From assembly GCA_050116415.1 (NCBI GenBank), contig JASFOS010000059.1, forward strand, positions 1 to 12,634: 12,634 bases of DNA, given 5' to 3'. A model generated the notes under the pieces. It did not search any database. It was given only the letters and a program-made list of their open reading frames with translations, and was not told the origin of the DNA. The position numbers and the translations under genes are program-made. Below are positions 1-5,820 of this stretch, piece by piece. Numbering within the stretch: the first letter of the stretch is position 1; each line of letters begins with the position of its first letter. This DNA is from JARRJY01 sp050116415. GTDB lineage: Bacteria > Pseudomonadota > Gammaproteobacteria > UBA6429 > Thiohalophilaceae.

Positions 1-33
1 TCATTCTAATGATTTTTATCCCTGTGGCAAACA

Positions 34-63
34 GCAAAAAGGGGCGAAATCGCCCCTTTTTGC
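34..63 (-). terminator. Intrinsic terminator ending the VWA lipoprotein gene
   Basis: A perfect 13-bp inverted repeat (arms 34-46 and 51-63, loop AAAT at 47-50) has a GC core of GGGGCG/CGCCCC flanked by A5 and T5 runs. It begins about 20 bases beyond the stop of the last minus-strand gene. On the minus strand the GC stem is followed by five T residues, which is the classical Rho-independent form. The A and T tracts are symmetric, so it could also stop a transcript arriving on the plus strand. Confidence 0.88.
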
Positions 64-84
64 CAGGCTGGCTATTGACAGCAT

Positions 85-738
85 TTAGTTGGCGATGATG
101 CCTTCCAGGCGTTCCAGGTCATTGATCACACGCCACTGGCCGCCACCTGACTCGACTTTCTGCTGCCAGTCGGCCAGCCGGTCCAGGTATTCACGTGGGT
201 CAATGTTATCCGTGCGTAGCTTGGTCACGTTTAACGCCACCACCGAATAGTTGTTCAGCTGTAACGGGATGTCACGCACATAACCTTCACGCAGATCTTC
301 TTTCAAGTCGGAAAAGATCAGGATGGTGTTGTGCCCGGCGCCGGCTTCGTTGAGGTACTCGATTGCCTGTAACATGCCACCGGTGATATCGGTATAGGGA
401 CTGCCTTTGACACTGTTGACGAACTTGTCAATCTTGTCACGAAAATCACGTTTCTGGCGGTTGGCCATGCTCGGGCGATCTTCAAAGCTGACCTTGGCAA
501 CAATATCTTTTTCACTGAAACTGCCGGTATCGACCCGTGCCACGGCAAAGGTATCACCCGGGTTCAGCGTGGAAAGAATAAAGTTGATCACGCGCTGTGC
601 CTGCTTGAGTTCCTGGGTGTAGGTACCCGAGGTATCCATCAGCATGTAGACACCGCGGGTATTGGGCACCGAATCACTGCAGGCGCTGACCAGCAGCGTC
701 ATGCTGATGATCATGGTTAACGTCCGTATTATTTTCAT
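85..738 (-). CDS. VWA-domain lipoprotein, function unknown
   Basis: This 217-residue protein begins with a lipoprotein signal: basic residues K2 and R5, a hydrophobic core, and a lipobox reading VSAC with Cys20 as the acylated residue. Ser at +2 suggests outer-membrane sorting. The mature part looks like a von Willebrand factor A domain. A MIDAS-type DTSGT lies at residues 35-39 (Thr instead of the usual last Ser), followed by a central DITGG threonine loop and a later IFSDLKED strand with an acidic end. Such domains bind a divalent metal and mediate protein contacts. Its ATG overlaps the TGA of the upstream membrane-protein gene (ATGA, 735-738), so the two are translationally coupled and probably work together at the envelope. 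I do not recognise a named family for the pair. VWA assignment is fairly secure; the role is unknown. Confidence 0.8.
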   Translation of the reverse strand: MKIIRTLTMIISMTLLVSACSDSVPNTRGVYMLMDTSGTYTQELKQAQRVINFILSTLNPGDTFAVARVDTGSFSEKDIVAKVSFEDRPSMANRQKRDFRDKIDKFVNSVKGSPYTDITGGMLQAIEYLNEAGAGHNTILIFSDLKEDLREGYVRDIPLQLNNYSVVALNVTKLRTDNIDPREYLDRLADWQQKVESGGGQWRVINDLERLEGIIAN

Positions 739-2204
739 TGTGCGACTCCCCGGATGTTGACGGTTTTCTCTGGTTCAAAGTCTTCGTCCGTGGCTGTTTT
801 ATTTTGTTTATTGTCCTTAACCTGCTTTTCAATCCACAACGGCGCAAAGATGATCAGGTCATAAATGTGCACCAGGGTCAGGCCGGTAAATTTCGCCACG
901 TTACCGAGCAGACGCAGGAACCAGGCCAGGCCACGTAACGCGGCAACCCCCATCACGCCCAGCACGGTACGCAATGAATGCACGAACGATTCCAGTGGTA
1001 TCGCGACGAACATCAGGGCAAACGGCAGGATAAAGCCCATGCCCATTTGTGCCGCGGTGGTAATCCACAGGTAGGAACTACCGCTCACCACGGCCGCGGC
1101 TTCACCGTCTCGCAACAGGGCACGGGTTGCGGCATCTTCTTCCATGAGGATTTCACGCATGAACGCCAGGCCGGCTTCGACACAGGCCAGGAAAAACAAC
1201 ATGGCAAAAAACGCCCACACCATGCGGATGCGGGTCTTGTCATTCAGGGCGCCAATGATCGGGAACAGGCGCGTGATGCGTAACGATTCCATCAGGAAAA
1301 TGCCCATTGCCATTTCAATCAGGATAATCACCATCGCCGCGATGTTGTTGATCTGGAAGCCCATGATCTGGTTGGTGCCCCCCACCATTTCCGACATGGG
1401 GCGCGCGATCAGGTGGAAGTTGATCATGGCGCCACCAATGGCGATTGCCAGCACCAGCCCGGAAATAAAGAACTGGGTTAACGAAGATGATGACAGCATG
1501 CGCTCGGCCCTGTCAGTCCCTTTGACAATGCTTTCATACTCGTCCATGTGACGATCGATGGTGACACTGCGCGTTAGCAGGCTGTTAATATTTTTATCCA
1601 CCCGGTCAAGGATCTGTTTGACTTTACGCCACTGCGGCATCATGCCTTTGAGTAACTCGTGACGTTCATGACTGGACTTACGGTATTCTTCGGTCGCCTT
1701 GGTGTTGGCCTTGATCAGTGACTGGTGTATATCCTCCAGCACGTTGCCCACCATGGGATCCCCCTTGGAACTGGGGATCTTGGCGACCGCTTCGACGGCT
1801 TTCACCCAGGCCGGTGGCGTGGGTGGTACTTCGGTGCTTTCCTTGTAGTCTTCGTCAATACGCGTGATTTCTTCACTCAGTTGACGATGCAATGCCGGGT
1901 ACTCGGCCAGGTCACGGCGCACCGTGGCATCGACGCGATCGAACTCACGTTCCACGATACGTTCTGCCGCTTCCCTGCCCTGCGCCAGCAGCACTTCGCT
2001 GTTGCGTTGCATGAGTGTCTTCTCGGCATGCATCACGGAATTCGCGGTAATACGCATGGCATTGTGCACAACCCGACACAGTGATTTTATGCCCATGTGT
2101 GCATGTGTTCTTGCCACGAACAATACGGTGACAACCAGTACAAACCAGATCAGGCCGGATAGGAACGGACTGGATGTAATCATGAATAATTCAGATGCCG
2201 TCAT
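735..2204 (-). CDS. Multi-pass inner-membrane protein with coiled-coil segment, function unknown
   Basis: The protein has 489 residues from the preferred start at 2204. A longer reading begins at 2216 (493 residues), but the ATG at 2204 has GGAGGAG just upstream (2208-2214) and the upstream ATG has only a weak GGA, so I take the shorter form. There is one hydrophobic segment near the N-terminus, then about 190 residues of charged, largely helical sequence likely to form a coiled coil. About five more hydrophobic segments follow in the second half, and the tail is hydrophilic and acidic. I see no catalytic motif and recognise no family. The overlap with the downstream VWA lipoprotein gene suggests a two-protein envelope unit. 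The stator-like or scaffold-like layout (N-terminal anchor, long soluble helix, membrane bundle) is only a description. It lies downstream of fliA, so a link with motility is possible but not shown. Confidence 0.8.
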   Translation of the reverse strand: MTASELFMITSSPFLSGLIWFVLVVTVLFVARTHAHMGIKSLCRVVHNAMRITANSVMHAEKTLMQRNSEVLLAQGREAAERIVEREFDRVDATVRRDLAEYPALHRQLSEEITRIDEDYKESTEVPPTPPAWVKAVEAVAKIPSSKGDPMVGNVLEDIHQSLIKANTKATEEYRKSSHERHELLKGMMPQWRKVKQILDRVDKNINSLLTRSVTIDRHMDEYESIVKGTDRAERMLSSSSLTQFFISGLVLAIAIGGAMINFHLIARPMSEMVGGTNQIMGFQINNIAAMVIILIEMAMGIFLMESLRITRLFPIIGALNDKTRIRMVWAFFAMLFFLACVEAGLAFMREILMEEDAATRALLRDGEAAAVVSGSSYLWITTAAQMGMGFILPFALMFVAIPLESFVHSLRTVLGVMGVAALRGLAWFLRLLGNVAKFTGLTLVHIYDLIIFAPLWIEKQVKDNKQNKTATDEDFEPEKTVNIRGVAQ

Positions 2205-2207
2205 AAT

Positions 2208-2214
2208 CTCCTCC
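2208..2214 (-). promoter_or_regulatory. Strong Shine-Dalgarno deciding the start of the membrane-protein gene
   Basis: GGAGGAG on the minus strand sits four bases before the ATG at 2204 (five bases from the GGAGG core). It overlaps the alternative upstream ATG at 2216, so initiation at 2216 would have to occur on top of this site. This favours 2204 as the true start. Confidence 0.7.
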
Positions 2215-2216
2215 AT

Positions 2217-2422
2217 GGGTATCCGTGACGGGAAAGGCTACCTACTATATCGACATACTACCGATATATATAAGTATAAAACCCTCGAGCGGTTCACAGA
2301 TTATCCCGATGCTTGTTTTTACAACATGGTGAGCCCGAAGCCGGGCAAATTCAATGACTTGATTGTTAGGCTACAGGTGCCTGCAGCATCACTTTATTAG
2401 AATAAACTACTGTACCAACCGG
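2217..2422. other. Intergenic region between fliA and the membrane-protein gene
   Basis: This 206-bp gap contains no open frame I can support. It holds two small inverted repeats: GCCCG-AAGC-CGGGC at 2333-2346, and an imperfect 18-base palindrome with one mismatch per arm at 2370-2387. Neither is followed by a T-run on the minus strand, so neither is a convincing terminator for fliA. Nearer the membrane-protein gene is a very AT-rich stretch (about 2245-2280) rich in TATA-like steps that could hold a -10 element. I could not pair it with a good -35 box. A separate promoter for the two-gene unit is plausible but not demonstrated. Confidence 0.4.
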
Positions 2423-3130
2423 CTAATCGTCGAGCAGCATGCCACGGATACGCAGATGGGCCTGCCCCATCAGCTGGCTGATGCGCGACTCGCTGACGCC
2501 GAGAATTTCACCGATTTCCCGCAGGTTGAATTCTTCATCATAGTAAAGGTTGATGACCAGTTTTTCGCGTTCCGGTAATTCGTCGATGGCCTCGGCCAGG
2601 TGACGCTGGAACTCCTCTTTTTGCATATGTTGTAGCGGTGTCGAGGAGCCTGAATCCAGGGTTTCATCATCAAAATTACCGTCCGATGATAAATCCACGA
2701 AACTGAGAATACGACAGGTATTGGTTTCCAACAAGGTATCGTGGTACTCGTCGAGTGAAATACCCAGTTCATTGGCAATTTCTATAGGTTCAGCATCATA
2801 GCCTTTGCGGGCTTCGATCTTATGAATGGCGTTCATCAGGTCACGCGCCTTGCGATGCACCGACTTGGGAGCCCAGTCATTACGGCGCAATTCGTCGAGC
2901 ATGGCGCCACGCACACGAATCGTGGCGTAGGTTTCAAACTGCGCACCCTGGGACGGATCGTAATTCTGCGACGCATCCAGCAGGCCAATCATCCCGACCT
3001 GGATGAGATCATCAATTACCACGCTGGCGGGTAGCCGCGCCGATAAATGGTAGGCTATACGGTGCACCAGGTCAGAATGCTTGTTAATGATCTGCTCGGC
3101 TTGCTGATTATTGTCTATTTGTGAATACAT
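2423..3130 (-). CDS. fliA: RNA polymerase sigma factor for flagellar genes (sigma-28)
   Basis: This is a 235-residue sigma-70-family protein, close to the 239 residues of E. coli FliA. Region 2 (about residues 18-85) contains LPASVVIDDLIQVGMIGLLDA and the FliA-typical RVRGAMLDELRRNDW. Region 3 follows (PKSVHRKARDL onward). Region 4 near the C-terminus carries LPEREKLVINLYYDEEFNLREIGEILGVSESRISQL, the helix-turn-helix that reads the -35 element. FliA directs RNA polymerase to late flagellar and chemotaxis promoters and is held by the anti-sigma factor FlgM. The ATG at 3130 has no good Shine-Dalgarno, but an in-frame TAG lies only two codons upstream (3137-3139), so no earlier start is possible. 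In many gammaproteobacteria fliA follows flhF-flhG and precedes cheY; here it follows cheB, 67 bases after its stop. Confidence 0.95.
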   Translation of the reverse strand: MYSQIDNNQQAEQIINKHSDLVHRIAYHLSARLPASVVIDDLIQVGMIGLLDASQNYDPSQGAQFETYATIRVRGAMLDELRRNDWAPKSVHRKARDLMNAIHKIEARKGYDAEPIEIANELGISLDEYHDTLLETNTCRILSFVDLSSDGNFDDETLDSGSSTPLQHMQKEEFQRHLAEAIDELPEREKLVINLYYDEEFNLREIGEILGVSESRISQLMGQAHLRIRGMLLDD

Positions 3131-3197
3131 CTTATGCTAAATAACAAATAGTGGAATATTGATCCAGTTGGCTAATGTATTAATAGTATTTGCAATA

Positions 3198-4283
3198 TCA
3201 GGTGGACACAAGTTCCATGATGCGATCAGCCACTTTTAGCAGACCACACTGCTCATCCGCGGCACCCAGTTTAACCGCTTCACCCGGCATGCCCCAGACC
3301 ACGCTGGATTTTTCATCCTGGGCAATGGTGGGCGCACCGTTATTTTTCATTTCCAATAGTCCACTGGCTCCATCAGCTCCCATGCCGGTCAGGATCACGC
3401 CAACGGCATTGGGACCGACATTCTGCGCCACCGAACGGAACATCACGTCCACGCTGGGCTTGTGCCGGTTTACCGGGGGACCATCGTTCAGGTTGCAAAT
3501 GTAACGCGCACCACTGCGCTCAACAATCAGGTGACGGTTTCCTGGTGCGATATAGACGTGTCCAGGCAGAATTTGCTGGCCGTCTTCGGCTTCATAAACC
3601 GTCATCGCTGAACACCTGTTCATTCGTTGGGCAAAAGGCTTGCTGAAGGCCTCCGGTATATGCTGGGAAATCACGATGCCCGGCGAATCGGCTGGCATCC
3701 TGATCAACACGTCCTTGATGGCTTCGGTGCCACCGGTTGAGGCACCGATGGCGATGATTTTATCGGTGGTTTTGAAGCGTTTTGGCGCCTGCTTTTTGTC
3801 CAGTACCGCATCAGCCGTTAATCTTGGTGACACATCCTGGTCGTTTTTACGTAACAGTTGCGTATCAGACAAGGCCCTGACATGCGCCCTGGATGCAATA
3901 CTTAACTTTTCAATGATTTCATCCCTGTATTCCTGGAGCCCGGCGGATACGTCCAGCTTGGGTTTGGCCACGAAATCAACCGCACCCAGTTCCAGCGCAT
4001 CCAGGGTCACGTCCGCACCTTGCTCGGTGAGGGTGGAAATCATGATCACCGGCATCGGCCTGAGCCGCATCAGGTTGCGCAGGAAAGTCAGGCCGTCCAT
4101 GCGTGGCATTTCAACATCCAGGGTCAAGACATCGGGGTTGAGCTTCTTTATTTTGTCACGCGCAATATAGGGATCCTGTGCCGTCCCGACGACTTCGAAA
4201 TCGGCTGACTGGTTGATAATTTCCGTCAGCACCTGGCGCACCAGTGCTGAATCATCAACGATTAATACTCGTGTCTTGCTCAT
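3198..4283 (-). CDS. cheB: Chemoreceptor glutamate methylesterase/deamidase CheB
   Basis: This 361-residue protein removes methyl groups from receptor glutamates and deamidates glutamines, giving adaptation. The N-terminal receiver has acidic residues D10 and D11, the phosphorylated D56 in LTLDVEMPRMDG, T84 and K107. A linker of about 45 residues leads to the methylesterase domain. Its catalytic triad is S182 in GASTGGTEAI, H208 in ISQHIPEAFS and D304 in LTGMGADGA; the S-to-H spacing of 26 equals that in E. coli CheB (S164, H190). CheA phosphorylation of the receiver is expected to relieve its inhibition. The ATG at 4283 lies 24 bases after the cheD stop. The gene is complete and ordinary for the family; it is the last che gene before fliA. 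Confidence 0.97.
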   Translation of the reverse strand: MSKTRVLIVDDSALVRQVLTEIINQSADFEVVGTAQDPYIARDKIKKLNPDVLTLDVEMPRMDGLTFLRNLMRLRPMPVIMISTLTEQGADVTLDALELGAVDFVAKPKLDVSAGLQEYRDEIIEKLSIASRAHVRALSDTQLLRKNDQDVSPRLTADAVLDKKQAPKRFKTTDKIIAIGASTGGTEAIKDVLIRMPADSPGIVISQHIPEAFSKPFAQRMNRCSAMTVYEAEDGQQILPGHVYIAPGNRHLIVERSGARYICNLNDGPPVNRHKPSVDVMFRSVAQNVGPNAVGVILTGMGADGASGLLEMKNNGAPTIAQDEKSSVVWGMPGEAVKLGAADEQCGLLKVADRIMELVST

Positions 4284-4307
4284 CGCCTGATTATACCTGT
4301 AACTGAA

Positions 4308-4958
4308 TCAGAATAATTCAATATCACCTTCAACAGGTTTCTCTTCCAGGTCTTGCATGTAACTGGTTTCACGTTCAATGATAGTGTTGTTATGCATGGA
4401 ACGTAAACGTTTGACGCGCACCCTGCCGCTGGCGGGAAAATACATGACTTTTCGTGGAAAAATATCGCCAAGGTCTTCAGAAATCAGTTCGATCGATTCC
4501 GTGTTGATATAGTCTTTGACAAACTCAATATTTCTGCGTCCGATATCCATGGTGCTCATGTTTTGTATTACCCGCGCACCACCGAACAGTTTAACTTCCA
4601 GGTTCTCACGACGGCCGCCATTTTTCAGAATATCATTGATCATCTGTTCCATGGCATAGTTACCATAGCGAGTTGATTCGGCAGACTTGACCAGGCGCCT
4701 GGACTGATCCTTGCTGACCGGCAACATGAAGTGGTTCATGCCACCAATTCCGAAAACCTTATCGCGGATGCATGCTGAAACACACGAGCCCAGAACCGTA
4801 ACCACGGCTTCATCACTGAGAGTGACATAGTATTCGCCCGGTAGAATTTTTGCAGCGTAGGTATTATGTAACTTGTCCCAGTAGCGGTTGATATGGGAGA
4901 AGCCACGCAGGCAGCGTGGCATACGGTTATCAGCGGGTGCCAGCCTGGAAATACTCAT
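4308..4958 (-). CDS. cheD: Chemoreceptor glutamine deamidase CheD
   Basis: This 216-residue protein is probably the CheD deamidase, which converts receptor glutamines to glutamates and can also modulate receptor activity. The core motif TVLGSCVSACIRD carries the likely catalytic Cys59. GGMNHFMLP carries His76, 17 residues later, the same Cys-to-His spacing as in Thermotoga CheD (C27, H44). Further family motifs are TRYGNYAMEQMI and KLFGGARV. An N-terminal extension of about 35 residues precedes the fold (MSISRLAPADNRMP...), somewhat longer than in short CheD proteins. The ATG at 4958 is 7 bases past the cheR stop and is preceded by GAAG-type ribosome binding sequence within the end of cheR, indicating tight coupling. 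The cheR-cheD-cheB order matches F7-class clusters of Pseudomonas and Vibrio. Confidence 0.95.
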   Translation of the reverse strand: MSISRLAPADNRMPRCLRGFSHINRYWDKLHNTYAAKILPGEYYVTLSDEAVVTVLGSCVSACIRDKVFGIGGMNHFMLPVSKDQSRRLVKSAESTRYGNYAMEQMINDILKNGGRRENLEVKLFGGARVIQNMSTMDIGRRNIEFVKDYINTESIELISEDLGDIFPRKVMYFPASGRVRVKRLRSMHNNTIIERETSYMQDLEEKPVEGDIELF

Positions 4959-4965
4959 ATCAGCT

Positions 4966-5817
4966 TCACTTCACTTTTTTGTACATCGTCTGACCCAGCA
5001 GCTTGAACCGGTCACTGACCTTGTATAATGATTCAGAATGGCCAATAAACAAATGACTGTTATCCGTCATGATATCGGCGTAACGATTAAATAACTGCTT
5101 CTGGGTATCCTTACTGAAATAAATCACCACATTGCGGCAGAAAATAATGTCGAACTTGCCTCGCATCGGCCAGTCATGCATCAGGTTAAGTTGCTTGAAG
5201 CGAATGATATCCTGCAGGTCACTCGACATCTTCACCATGTTGGACTTACTACCCTTGCCACGGCGCACCCAGTTTCTTAGCCGTTGCTTGCTGATGCCTT
5301 CCACCCGTTCCAGTGGATAGATGCCGGCCCGGGCCCGTTCAACCATGTTGGAATCCAGGTCAGTTGCCAGGATCCGCACATCCCAGTCCGCAGGAACCAC
5401 TTCGTTCACCACCATGGCAATCGAATACGGTTCTTCACCCGAGGAGCAGCCCGCTGACCAGATGCGAATCGAACGGTTTTGTTTTGTGCGCATCAGTTCA
5501 GGTAACACCGTGTTACCCAGGTAATCAAAATGATGTTGCTCACGAAAGAAGGCTGTCAGGTTGGTGGTAATGGCATTGGTAAACTCGATGAGCTCCTGCT
5601 CATCATTACCATCTTTGAGGATGGCACAGTAGTCATCGAAGTTACTCAGGTCCAGGGCACGCAACCGCCGTGTCAGGCGACCATAAATCATGTCACGCTT
5701 GGCATCGGAGAGCGCAATCCCTGTGCGCTCTGCGACCAGTTTACGTACGAAGTTGTAATGTTTTTCCGTCAGCTCAAAGTCGCGTTCCCTGCCTGAGCCA
5801 TTGATTACCGCGGCCAA
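4966..5817 (-). CDS. cheR: Chemoreceptor glutamate methyltransferase CheR (TTG start)
   Basis: This 283-residue S-adenosylmethionine-dependent enzyme methylates glutamates on chemoreceptors. The N-terminal helical domain covers about residues 15-90. The catalytic domain has the SAM-binding SAGCSSGEEP at 121-130, ATDLD at 151-155 and FCRNVVIYF at 226-234. No ATG suits the N-terminus: the next Met is residue 43, inside the helical domain. The start is therefore the TTG at 5817, with GGAAGAG nine bases upstream inside the last codons of the receptor gene. The frame is the same as that of the receptor, separated only by TAG and one ACC codon. The receptor's final EWEEF is the kind of pentapeptide that binds the CheR beta-subdomain, so this CheR is probably dedicated to that receptor, as CheR2 is to Aer2 in P. 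aeruginosa. Confidence 0.95.
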   Translation of the reverse strand: MAAVINGSGRERDFELTEKHYNFVRKLVAERTGIALSDAKRDMIYGRLTRRLRALDLSNFDDYCAILKDGNDEQELIEFTNAITTNLTAFFREQHHFDYLGNTVLPELMRTKQNRSIRIWSAGCSSGEEPYSIAMVVNEVVPADWDVRILATDLDSNMVERARAGIYPLERVEGISKQRLRNWVRRGKGSKSNMVKMSSDLQDIIRFKQLNLMHDWPMRGKFDIIFCRNVVIYFSKDTQKQLFNRYADIMTDNSHLFIGHSESLYKVSDRFKLLGQTMYKKVK

Positions 5818-5820
5818 GGT

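Noticed and set aside
2275..2330. Possible sigma-28 promoter (CGGGATAA-like -10) before the membrane-protein gene
   Set aside because: Only five of eight -10 bases match, and the nearest TAAA is at the wrong spacing (about 9 instead of 15 bases).
2333..2346. GCCCG/CGGGC hairpin as fliA terminator
   Set aside because: The stem is only 5 bp and no T-run follows on the minus strand.
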